Origin: Ananas comosus
Lineage: Eukaryota; Streptophyta; Magnoliopsida; Poales; Bromeliaceae
DNA length: 64,000 nt
NCBI RefSeq assembly: GCF_001540865.1
Contig: NC_033630.1
Span: 6,006,393 to 6,070,392 of the forward strand
Direction: 5' to 3'
The position numbers and the translations under genes are program-made. Position 1 is the first letter of the stretch; every line of letters begins with the position of its first letter. The notes below the pieces were generated by a model. The model had not been told where the DNA came from. It was given only the letters and a program-made list of their open reading frames with translations, and searched no databases. Positions 10,456-20,657 of this stretch are shown here, piece after piece.

Positions 10456-11653
10456 ATGGACCGATCATGCGACGAGCCGGTCTTATTGATACATCTGTGT
10501 GACTAGGGCAGCCACGGCATAGAATCACTTTGATTAAGAGAGGAGGTGAATTTTTTTTAAAATATTCTAATTTACAGTAATCTTCTTTAACTTATGTACT
10601 AATTTTGAGCTGACATTCACAATCATGCAGGGTTTATTCTCCTGTTCAATTTACAGAGCATGGCCGTAAAAAGACATATGGCATGCGAGCATCCTGCGGT
10701 GTTGAACTTATTGCGACGAGCAGGATTTTTTACGTTTTCACGTTACCGCCTACAGCTCGATCAGTCATTATTGGGACATTATCGAGAGGTGGCAGCGGGA
10801 GACGCAGAGTTTTATTTGCGACACGGAGAGATGAGTATTAATTGATGGACGTCGCAGTTATTACGGGACTCTGCGTCGATGGTGGGGCTGTGACTGGAGG
10901 GGATCATATCAGTGGGCAGAGCTTTTGCGGGTTACTTCTCGAGGATGGTTCCGTAGGATATTAGGGTAGTGAGATCAAGATCGACTGGTTATATCAGGCA
11001 TTTCCATGATATCCCCTTAGATGCACCTCCCGCTATTGTTCAAGCTACAACGAGAGCATATATTCATTTGAGATAGGATGTAGTTTATTTCAAATCCAGG
11101 GGAATATGGTGCATTTGAAATGGTTGGCACATCTAGAGGATTTTGACTTTTGTGGTGAGTTGGCATGGGGTGCAGCGCGTAGCGTCATCTTTATGCGCGC
11201 CTTAGAAAATGCTTACATCAGGGGGAAGGTCGAGTGTTATTGTTTGGGACATTAATTCAGGTACAATTTGCGACACGGACCCTTACAATACTTCTATTTA
11301 AGTCATGATTTTTGTTTCCATTTCTAACAAGAATGTTTTATTTGTATAGATCTGGGCATGGGACACCCTCTATATTGGCCGTCCTGAGGTAGTAGGAGCG
11401 CAGCCTGAGCTTGTCGACATGCCATTAGGGTGTCGTAAGTATTTTTTCATTTTAAGTTTTCTATATACTATTTATTCATAAACTAATATGATATAAATGA
11501 ATCAGGTGGAATACCAGACTGGCTTTTCCGGGATAATGTCAAGAACTACTGACATTGAGTTTTATGCGTGATCGCTGGATCAGCAGTTAGAATCTCAGAT
11601 AAATAAAAGTTACTCAATCTGTCGAATTTTGTTATTGCAATACTAATCTTCTT
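10456..11653 (+). pseudogene. PMD pseudogene copy B, N-terminal and central part
   Basis: A first exon-like piece at 10456-10550 (after GCAG) reads GPIMRRAGLIDTSV. After an intron-like gap, 10630-10850 reads EHPAVLNLLRRAGF, YRLQLDQSLL and YLRHGEMSI, the start of the PMD (family HPAVLxLLRRAGF...PxGEMTVTLxD). About 11100-11230 reads MVHLKWLAHLEDFDFCGELAWG then RALENAYIRGKVECY. 11350-11440 and 11505-11610 repeat the blocks of copy A. Several stops and frameshifts break it. It ends at a sharp junction (11653) against the minus-strand MULE fragment. The right half of this PMD is absent here but is present in copies A and C. Confidence 0.65.
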
Positions 11654-13800
11654 AGGCAACCTAAAAATCACTCCCAACTCGAGCCATTCTCCCCCTCACA
11701 AATTGCGAAAGCTAGCGAAAATAAACCACCATTGGCATCGACACCTGTGGCAATTAATGCGTAGCCTCCATATTTTCCATACAAATGGGTAGCATCGATA
11801 CTAAGTAATGGCCGGCAATACTCCCAACCATGAATCGACGGTCCAAAAGTCCAAAAGGCTCGTGAAAACATTCTCGTATTGCTCGCCACACTAATATAAT
11901 CAATTTTTGTAATAGTTTCTAGATTTGTTGATTCCAACATAGAGAAGTATCGAGAAAGGTAGCAGTATGATTGCTCCCAACTATCGTATATAATTTGTAG
12001 TGCTTTATTCTGTGCCCGTCAAGCCTTGTTATATGATATGCTAACGTGTAACTCGCTCTAAACTCGAGCTTGAATTTTTATAGGACTCATTGTAAGTCTT
12101 GCCTTCAGTATAGGTAGTATAAATTGACATATGAAAGATGATGTACAGTTTCGATGTCTTGTATTCAGAATTAGAACCAAACAAGTGTGCGGACCTTTAT
12201 AAGTCTTTACTTTAAAAAATGAACTACCTTTCGGTTGAGAGGCATGTAATCTCCATGGGTAAGAATCGACCACACATTTCACAGTATATTTAGTTGTATT
12301 TGACTTAACAACTTTAAGTTGCACATTATGTGCAATATGCCAAGCATCCAAAGCGTTCACTAGAGATGATTTATCAGAAAAAGTCCGATTAGCCCATGCT
12401 TTATCACTTGGAGGACCCTGATCAATATTTTGTTCATTATATACATTAACAATATTTTGATTAATTATTTCATTTTCCAGACGAAACCGTTGTCATTGAT
12501 CTTCACATTCCTCGAATTCTACCGGGTCCGGTACATCTTCGTTGTTGACATTTGAGTTATCAATCTATTCAACACCTTCATCTCGAATGGCGCATGCGAG
12601 TGCATTTAAGCCACCGTCATAATTAGGATCTAAAGAACACGGAACAAAGAATTCCTAGTCATCACTAGAATCAGCATCAATTCGCCCTTGATCCTCTTCA
12701 TCAGTTTCACTAACATACTCCTCATCACTTCGAATTACGTCCTCATTATCAGTTGTAGTTACGACCCGATTGGTCCATTCACGATGAGCAGATGATGGAC
12801 CTTCATTTTGATAAGGAGGGATAGTATTTCTTACTTCCCAAGTCGACCATTTATGAACACTAGATGATTAACCTTCATTTTGATAAGAAGGGATAGTATT
12901 TCTTACTTCCCAAGTCAGCCATTCATGAACACTAGATGGTCCTGGACCTGCATCTAGATAAGTAGGGATAGTATTTCTTACTTCCCAAGCCGGCCATTCA
13001 TGAACACTAGATGATAGACCTTCATTTTGATAAGGAAGGATAGTGGTTCTAACTTCCCAATCCGTCCATTCATGAACATAAGATGATGGACCTTCACTTT
13101 GATAAGGAGGGACAGTAGATCTGTAGAGATATATTAGATTAACTATTCACATTGGTTTTTCATGTAACTAAATCATACAATCACCTACCATTCATTTTGA
13201 TCAACCGACGGAGACGGATCCATCATAGCAGATGGCAATGCTGCACTAACTGGCAGAGATGGGACTCCAAACTCTCTGTAACACTTATAAGACAAAGTTA
13301 TTAATTTCGCGCACCTAAATTAATTGAGAAATCACGAAAAAGATTTATAAAGATCATTATTTTATATCTTGATGTACGAACTCGTTCGCGATTGACGTAA
13401 TTCCTTTGATCATTGCGACTGCGACGCATTTCCGTTTGATAAACGGTATTTGGACGGTCGTGTGTCATCGACACATCTTTCTCCATGAATAATTTTATAC
13501 ATCCATGGAAGGGAAAAATACTCATCACACCAGATAGTGTATTGTCATTTGATACGTTAACTAATTCTCATTCGCCTTCCATTGGACATTTCACTGTGAT
13601 GCGTAGACGATCTTCCACTCGATCATAATTAGTAACATTGTATATTTTCATCCCTAAATCCCGAAATGAGATATTGCGTCGGTCCGCAACCAATTCTTTA
13701 CGGCCATCAATATGTCGTGGTACATTATTGTTCTCGACAAAATTTCCATCCCAATGGATATAGAAAGGAACACAATCGCCAGATATAGAGTTCTAAAGTA
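11653..13800 (-). pseudogene. MULE transposase, N-terminal and catalytic part
   Basis: Read on - from about 13795: SISGDCVPFYIHWDGNFV, ELVADRRNISFRDLG and KIYNVTNYDRVEDRL form the PB1-like N-terminal domain of plant MULEs. It is followed by MSIFPFHGCIKLFMEK, an acidic and repetitive region (12400-13130, with the 24-residue repeats), the MuDR DNA-binding region (AWHIAHNVQLKVVKSN, YTVKCVVDSYPWRLHAS, YKGPHTC; 12350-12180) and the start of the DDE transposase domain (FWTFGPSIHGWEYCRPLLSI then DATHLYGKYGGYALIATGVD; 11870-11720). In MULEs the first catalytic Asp lies in SIDxTH; here SIDATHLYGKY is intact. The frame is broken by a TGA at 13568-13570 and others. The protein stops after SSWE at the 11653 junction; the rest of the DDE domain and the SWIM finger are missing. 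Confidence 0.75.
12775..13125 (-). repeat. coding minisatellite, 72-bp (24-residue) units inside the MULE
   Basis: Units start at 12775, 12847, 12919, 12994 and 13066: 72, 72, 75 and 72 bp, then a partial fifth unit. All spacings are multiples of three. On - each unit reads approximately WEVRNTIPPYQNEG followed by PSS and a HEW-type junction. Copies differ at several positions and one holds a stop. Length conservation modulo 3 implies that it expanded while coding. Confidence 0.85.
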
Positions 13801-14439
13801 ATATAATAAAATATATAAAAATATTAAACTCAAGACATACTATATTTCTAACATACAACAAAAGAGATGGTAAGAGATGCTATTACCATTGTACAAGCAC
13901 GGTTGGCGCGACTACTTTGCCAATTAAGAGCTAAGGATTGACCTGTGACAAAGACACCGAGAACAATCAGTGAGAGGACTCTGTGAGGGGGGTTTGCACA
14001 GTGAGAGGCCTCACAAAGGGTTCTCACTGTGAGAAGCCTCTGTGAGACTCACAGAGGCTCCACAGAGAGAAGCCGCACAGTGAGAATGAGAGGAAGAGAG
14101 AGTGGTTAGAGAGAGCAAGCGGGGTGGGGGGTGTTCTCGAACTGGTGAGGGCAGCGCCGGCGGCGGCGGGGTGGGCCACAGAGAGAGAGAGAGAGAGAAG
14201 GCGGCGTCGGGACGGGCCGGAGAAGGAGAGAGAGAGAGAGAGAGAGAGAGCAAGAGGAAGAGAGCGAGAGAGAGAGAGAGAAAGAGAGAGAGAGGTGGGG
14301 GCTTCTAGGGCTAGAGAGAGAATAAGGGTGGGGAACTACCTCGGGCAACAAAGGGCGGCGGCGGCGGCGACGAAGGGCGGCGACGGCATCGGCGTCGGCC
14401 AGAGAGAGAGAGAGAGAGAGAGAGAGTTGGGAGGGAAAG
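13801..14439 (-). other. CT/GA-rich and GCC-rich region upstream of the MULE
   Basis: On - this would be the 5' flank of the MULE pseudogene. It holds (GA)n runs (about 14180-14300 and 14402-14427), CGG/CGA triplet runs (about 14344-14390) and short hairpins such as CCTCTGTGAG-A-CTCACAGAGG (14038-14058). Plant promoters often have such CT tracts. The serine/leucine- and arginine/glutamate-rich open frames on both strands are composition artefacts. Confidence 0.5.
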
Positions 14440-14792
14440 GAAGACAACTCGGGAGGTGTATTCAAAAAGAACACGGTGAATGGTTCACCGTGTCTAAACG
14501 CGGTGAATAGTTCACCGTGTATTGGACACGGTGAACCATTCACTATGTCCTATGTATTATAGACACCCAGACTTAGGTGTGTATGATACATTGGACACCG
14601 TGAACCATTCATCGTGTTTGAACACGGTGAATGGTTCACCGTGTTCAACTTATACACCTGGTCCTAGCCCGCCCGCGTGGCACTGATATGGCGCTCGCGT
14701 GGCAGGGCCAGAGCCATTTTTGCAAATAAATTTCGGATAGGGCTATTTTTTAAAAAAAAATTTGTGAGGGGGCTATTTGCAAAAAAAGCCCC
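14440..14792 (-). mobile_element. MULE terminal region with repeated palindromes
   Basis: The outer end on - is GGGGCTTTTTTTGCAAATAG (from 14792), the TIR type shared by the MITEs at 15966 and 36821. Inside are palindromes on the core CGGTGAAtggTTCACCG: 14471-14493, 14498-14520, 14525-14549 (imperfect), about 14595-14618 (imperfect) and 14620-14646. It lies directly upstream of the minus-strand MULE transposase remnant, so I infer that it is that element's 5' terminus. The opposite terminus was not found. Confidence 0.6.
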
Positions 14793-15111
14793 TTTTTAGA
14801 AGATAGAAGCTTTTTAATGTTAGGTTAGCAGACTAAGTTTTGTCATCTTTTGTTGCCAATGTAATGCTATTCTTTTGAGCTTATCTCTTTTGTTTTTGTT
14901 GTAGCTTCCTCCGAGAACTATATGTATATGACCTTCAATGATTAACGTTGAACCAGACCAAAGCGTGTCGTATATTCAAACTTGCAACTCTCTAGAAGTA
15001 GTTACAACAAGGTATCCTTCACCTTTTCTGTACTATCAAGCTAGTGGTTTTATTTGTTTTCATTCTCAGTCTGCATCATTCCTAGGAGTGGCGGTTCAAT
15101 GACCATTGGCT
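14793..15111. other. intergenic, nothing recognised
   Basis: A T-rich tract ends in TGTAG near 14893, followed by mixed sequence. No exon could be supported. Confidence 0.45.
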
Positions 15112-15273
15112 AGAAGACGAATCAGGCAAGGGTACTAATTTGATATACTTTAAACCATATGATATTAAAGTAAGAAAATGCGAAACCACATGATACTAAC
15201 TTGATACACTTTAAACCACAGGATATTAAATTGAAAAAGAGTGAAACCACAAAGGGGTATTTGAAGTTTTCCA
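15112..15273. mobile_element. partial hairpin MITE (same family as 61589 and 62195)
   Basis: It contains the same modules as the two elements near 62 kb: ACTAACTTGATACACTTTAA, AACCACAGGATA and the terminal GAAGTTTTCC. Only one side of the inverted-repeat structure is present. Confidence 0.6.
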
Positions 15274-15965
15274 AAAAAAAAATCCCTCTGAACTAGGTAA
15301 TAGTTTCAAGAATTAATAGTGTTATTAATTAAGTAATTAATTCTTGTTGAGTTGCAGGTCTAAAAAGCTAGGTCCTAATAAGCACACATATGAGCCACGA
15401 AAGCGATGGGCCGGCGTCGCATTCGCTCCGAGGTGGCACAAGTTCGCGACCTTTCGTCTCCTCTCATCTCTCTAAAATATTCTAGAATGCAACTGGTATA
15501 TTGGTGACGTGGCATAACAAATCAATCAAATATATTCTTTTAGGGGTATATGTCCCATCATGATTATAAAAAAATATTTTTATTGTATTTTTTGTTTGAA
15601 AAAAAAGAATGTGATTGGTTTGTTATTGATGACGTGGTGCAAGTGTGACAATGTAGAATTCCTCCATCTCTCTTCCTTCCCTTCCGAGCGTTACTTATCG
15701 CATGTACAGGTCAAACGGAAGTCCCGCCGATCGCGATCAGACGGCTCAGATGCTGCCGGGAGCCGCATGTTCTTGCCCTGCCGACAACATCACGAGCGCG
15801 ACGTCGCAACCTCAGCACCACCAGCGATGGAATCAGAGTCAGATCACATGATCTCCCGTGTATCCGATATGTCACCCTCCCTCTTTTTTTTTTTTGCTCT
15901 TTTTATGTATGCCGACCCCCCTCAACTACAGACGTTATTGAAGTAGACCCCTCAGCCTTTTTTTT
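15274..15965. other. intergenic with a small duplicated motif
   Basis: Two similar stretches around GGTATATTGGTGACGTGGCA (about 15497) and GTTATTGATGACGTGG (about 15621) suggest an old local duplication. A GC-rich patch at 15715-15830 gives an open frame without recognisable domains. Confidence 0.4.
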
Positions 15966-16350
15966 GGGGGGCTTTTCTTTTTCATTTAGGCCCCTCAAAA
16001 AAAATTTATTTTGTAAATAATCTTAATAAATTTATATTTGTATAAATAGCTCTCTCCTTGCCACGTAAGCGCTTAAATACCATTTTTAAGTTGAGCGCGA
16101 TAATTAAATCACCGTGTTTTATTTTATATTTTTTGTCCCTAAGTAAAAAAGGAAGGATTAGAGTGTGAATATGAACACGATAATTCAATCACCACCATGT
16201 TTAAATATAATGATTTATTGATCGTGTTCAACTTATAAATATACACGTGGTGCTTGCTTGGCAAGAAGAGGGTTATATATACTACAAAATTAAATTTATT
16301 AGAGTCACTTATAAACTTTTTTAGAGGGGCTAAATGCAAAAAAAAAGGTG
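15966..16350. mobile_element. palindromic-family Mutator-like MITE
   Basis: The ends are inverted copies of CATTTAGGCCCCTC-AAAA, with a G-rich cap (left) and GCACC (right). The inside shows decayed forms of the AACACGGTGAAT palindrome (AATCACCGTGTTT near 16109, GAACACGATAATTCAATCACC near 16172) and the GCCACGTAAGCG motif seen also near 36900. A flanking CTTTTTTTT on both sides could be a 9-bp duplication but is low-complexity. Confidence 0.55.
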
Positions 16351-17220
16351 CTTTTTTTTTGTTTCTAAGTAAGACCCTTTCAAAAAGATTAATATGTAAA
16401 TGAAATCATATAACAAAGGGCATGCTTATTTTTAGGATGATGCTTCGGACTTGGAAGTAGGGTATTTGGTTCAAATTGAATTACCGATGGAAATTTGTCA
16501 GTTCGGTTTGAGTTAACATATATTTGGTTCGGTTTGATTTTAAAAATTAAAAACCGAAAAGACTGAATTAACCAAAATCTTAGCAGTTTGATATATATTA
16601 GTCTTAAATTTAAAAGTTAATCTTAAATAATAATTAAATAATTAGAGAGATTAATTATCACTATCTTTAGATTAATTATTTTTAACATAAAATTAACCAT
16701 AATTATATTTTATTTTTAGCAGTTTAGAAATGTTTAAACAAAATAAAAACGTTATGTTGAAACCAAATAAACCGAATAGAATCGACTGAATTATTTCGGT
16801 TTGCTTTGCTTCAGTTTATACTTTATACTTCTAAATTCGATTTGTTTAGATTAAAAACAAAAAAAAAATCTAGAAAAATCGAACCGAACCGATCGATCGA
16901 TGCTCACCACTACTTGGAAAGAGACAAAAGATGCTACAACAATGCCATATTAGATCCACTTAATTCAGGAGTGAATTGAAAGATCTAAAACTAAATACAA
17001 TCAAATTTAATCTAATTTAGTAGCTAATGGTACATAAGAAACGTATCCAATGATTAATTTTAATTGAATGGATCTACTTACAACTTCGAATATGTAATTC
17101 AAAGGAATCAAATAGGAAATAATACTCTAAAAAATCATATAACTGAATGCAATGGCTAAATTATATAAAAGAGAAAGTGTGGTCGAACATAAATTCTTAG
17201 CTTGTGTTGATGGATGAGAT
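16351..17220. other. intergenic; GGTTCGGTT-type decayed element
   Basis: 16500-16890 is rich in TTCGGTT/AACCGAA motifs in both directions (e.g. TTTGGTTCGGTTTGATTTT near 16528; CGAACCGAACCG near 16880). This suggests a decayed inverted-repeat element; the ends are not sharp. No gene is seen. Confidence 0.35.
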
Positions 17221-17380
17221 TTTTTTTTTTTTTTTTTTTTTTGAGAGATAGGTAGCGCGCTACATGCTTCGTTTTTTTCATTTAGAAATAAACTTAGCTA
17301 GAAATGTGAATCAACTAGGATTCGAACTTGGGATCTCGGGTACCAATCACCAAATCATTTGCCACTTGCTTTAGGGACGG
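17221..17380 (-). mobile_element. tRNA-derived SINE (minus strand)
   Basis: On - it starts CCGTCCCTAAAGCAAGTGGC (A-box region), has a B-box GGTTCGAATCC-like motif (AAGTTCGAATCCTAGTTG), a body TTTATTTCTAAATGA..ACGAAGC and GTAGCGCGCTACCTATCTC, and ends in a poly-A of about 22 (poly-T at 17221-17242 on +). The same family occurs at 22383, 22873, 36327 and 54150. Most of it is repeated in the N-flanking duplication. Confidence 0.85.
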
Positions 17381-18697
17381 GTGATGGATGAGAATTAGCA
17401 AACAATTTTCTAATATCAGGAGCAGATTTCATTGGATTCCAATTCATTTTATTTAGAATTATTATGTAAAGGAAACCATGAGAAATGGTCCCCAAGCTTT
17501 AATTTTTCATCAATATTTTTAAATTTAATTTTTTAAAATTAGATAATTTCGGTTAAAATAGTTATAATTATTAGCCAAATTTAGCAATAATTATATCAAA
17601 TTTAATAATTATAATTATTAAATAATTAATAATTAACAGCTAATAAAATATATGTTAAATTTAATAAAATTTTTAACTCAACTAACTGAAAGAACCGAAA
17701 TTGAAACTTTTATTAAAACTAGTGTAGTAACCCGCGCGATGCGGCGGATATATATTATTATAGCTAATTTTAAGATTTAGGGATTAAAACAGCCAAGCAA
17801 TAGATATAGTGAACTAATTTTAAAAAATACCAAAAGATGTATAAAAAAAAAAAAATACCAGTAGCCGGTTATACAAAGCCATTTTTCACTCGTTTCTACT
17901 TCCTTCCTTCCATTGAACTAATTTTGACACGGCTTCGAAAAAATGAATTGATAAGTAAATAATCAGATTTTAGGGATGTTCCGAGAATTGTGAGTTCNTA
18001 GAAATGTGAATCAACTAGGATTCGAACTTGGGATCTCGGGTACCAATCACCAAATCATTTGCCACTTGCTTTAGGGACGGGTGATGGATGAGAATTAGCA
18101 AACAATTTTCTAATATCAGGAGCAGATTTCATTGGATTCCAATTCATTTTATTTAGAATTATTATGTAAAGGAAACCATGAGAAATGGTCCCCAAGCTTT
18201 AATTTTTCATCAATATTTTTAAATTTAATTTTTTAAAATTAGATAATTTCGGTTAAAATAGTTATAATTATTAGCCAAATTTAGCAATAATTATATCAAA
18301 TTTAATAATTATAATTATTAAATAATTAATAATTAACAGCTAATAAAATATATGTTAAATTTAATAAAATTTTTAACTCAACTAACTGAAAGAACCGAAA
18401 TTGAAACTTTTATTAAAACTAGTGTAGTAACCCGCGCGATGCGGCGGATATATATTATTATAGCTAATTTTAAGATTTAGGGATTAAAACAGCCAAGCAA
18501 TAGATATAGTGAACTAATTTTAAAAAATACCAAAAGATGTATAAAAAAAAAAAAATACCAGTAGCCGGTTATACAAAGCCATTTTTCACTCGTTTCTACT
18601 TCCTTCCTTCCATTGAACTAATTTTGACACGGCTTCGAAAAAATGAATTGATAAGTAAATAATCAGATTTTAGGGATGTTCCGAGAATTGTGAGTTC
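17299..18697. repeat. exact 699-bp direct duplication around a single N (assembly join)
   Basis: 17299-17997 and 17999-18697 are identical wherever compared, separated only by the N at 17998. This is the signature of overlapping contig ends joined without merging. The sequence is probably present once. Confidence 0.9.
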
Positions 18698-20430
18698 AAT
18701 GATTAGCATAAATTGATAAATAAAACTATTGATATCTTCTGAAATATCTAGAATAATATTATCGAAAGTTGAATAAACTGTTGTAAGAAACTGCACCTTT
18801 GAGAAGCATATATAAAATTAAGCTTTTTTTGGGACGTGTAATAGATGATAATGTAATGTACATGTAAAAGGCCTTGTATATATATATTGCTACATTCGGG
18901 ATCACACTAAAAGATTAATTAACTCATTTCTTACTTTTGTTTTCATATGAAAAAAATTTGTCTTGTACAATTAGTTCCTAGATATTAATTTTAATTTTTT
19001 TATAACTTATAATAAATACATACAGACAATAAGTAAATAAGAAAAGCAAATATATAGAAGACTTATGCACTGAAAGCTTACAGATTCAGAACTGAACGAT
19101 CGCAGAACAATCGATATAAGTAATAGATTCCCACAACAAAGAGATGAATGTTAATTTTTGTAAAAAAAAAAAAAAAAGATAAATCAAAGTAGTCAAAGTA
19201 ATAAAATAAAGTAACAAATACAAACCGATAAAGAACCACCAGAAGTAGAGGGACTTTTGCAGCCAAATGCCGATAGTATTCTGAAACAAACAAACCGGTA
19301 TTAAGCATTTAAAAATTTAAAATTAAGTAGTAGGCAAATTGAAATACATAAAAAAATAGCCAGTAATAAAACGACAGAAGTAGACAACAGTGGCAACAAT
19401 AAGGAATATCGGAGATTTCCTTAGAAGTATCTTGATACAAACAATATAATATTTAGTAATTTCTTAAAACAAAGTCGCATTGGAAGTAAATAGAAATAGA
19501 AAAATAACAAAATAAACAACATTGGCAGCAAATTAAGAAATATAAAATGTCTTAATAAGAGGCATGGATGTTGTAGGATGCATAGTAAAAAATGACGTAT
19601 GATCTATTATATAGACATTGAGGGGTATGGAAAAAAACGTAAAATAACTCTTCGGAATTAACAGATATAAAGATCTAATATGACGAAAAAGGACAAAACG
19701 ATAATATATTGGAAGCGAAAAAAAAAACAAAACAATAATATATTGGAACCATTTTTCCATATGAGAGAATCAATCGATAAAAATGAAGCGGCATTAATGA
19801 AAATGGCACTGAGGGAAGAACCAAATTTTTTGGAGATAATAAACACCAATAGGTGGTCCAAATGCCTAAAAAAATGCAATTAAGTAAAAGGCAAGGTTTT
19901 TTTTTTAGAGATAAAAGAAAAATTAATAGGTGGGTCCCACTTGCCAAATAAATGTTTAAGAGAAAATTGAAAACCGATTCTTTTGGAGATAATGAACACT
20001 AATAGGTGGGTCCCAAATGCGTATAAAACGCAATTAATAAAAACGCGAACCCACGAACCGTTTCCCAGCAGAGAAACCCGACCTTTCGGAGATAAGAAAA
20101 ATCAATAAAGAAAATTAAAATACTGACAAATAGGTCCCATAAATCTCAAATTAAGTCAAATTTGCCACGTGGACTAAAAATTACGGACCTTAATAGAAGC
20201 TTATAAATGGTGAAGAAGTGCTCATAAAAAATTAATTTTGAGGAAGTGATTTCAGAAAGTCAAATAGCTGGACGATTTTGGTATAATTTTACTATTTATT
20301 TTTGAAAAATACTTTTTTGTACATTCTAAAAAAAATGTATATTTTACGCTCACAATTCTAGAATTAATAAAAATCAAATTAAATTTTAATAAAATTTAAA
20401 AAAATTAATATAATAAAAATAATTTTAAGA
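18698..20430. other. AT-rich intergenic upstream of the SMP-C2 gene
   Basis: Mostly AT-rich with A-tracts. Between about 19830 and 20150 a degenerate unit recurs three to four times, built on GGAGATAATGAACAC, AATAGGTGGGTCCCA and AACGCAATTAA. Near 17718 (and its copy at 18418) AACCCGCGCGATGCGGCGG resembles sequence found near Helitron 5' ends. No coding region is supported. Confidence 0.4.
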
Positions 20431-20557
20431 TAAAGTGAGTGTAAAATGTACACCCAGGACAAGAAGAGTCAAAACTCTCCGTTACTTTCGCTGCCCCACC
20501 CTTTTTCTCTCCCTCTTATCCCAATTCATCTTCTTGAGTAACGTTTCGCTATTGGTT

Positions 20558-20562
<5 letters not shown>

Positions 20563-20594
<32 letters not shown>
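20563..20594. repeat. (GA)n in the 5' UTR
   Basis: A GA dinucleotide run lies about 65-95 bases before the start codon of the SMP-C2 gene. CT/GA tracts are common in plant leaders. Confidence 0.85.
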
Positions 20595-20599
<5 letters not shown>

Positions 20600-20657
20600 C
20601 GAGAGATGAATATTTCGCTCGTATTAAAGTAGGAGAAGCAAAAGTGTTGCTATAGAG

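Noticed and set aside
10660..10845. Intact small protein from 10660
   Set aside because: It is the first conserved block of a PMD broken by a stop; later blocks of the domain continue downstream in shifted frames.
12775..13125. CRISPR-like array
   Set aside because: The 72-75 bp units are contiguous without spacers, are in frame with the MULE protein, and the genome is a plant.
14010..14545. Long overlapping open frames on both strands (up to 145 residues)
   Set aside because: They arise from GA/CT dinucleotide and CGG triplet runs. The proteins are Ser/Leu or Arg/Glu repeats with no domain.
14880..15010. Continuation of the ATG8-like gene after the transposon island
   Set aside because: A good acceptor-like T-rich tract ending in TGTAG is present, but the following sequence does not translate to any ATG8 segment.
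17299..18697. Recent tandem duplication with evolutionary meaning
   Set aside because: Exact identity and an N precisely at the boundary, repeated at two other loci, fit an assembly join better.
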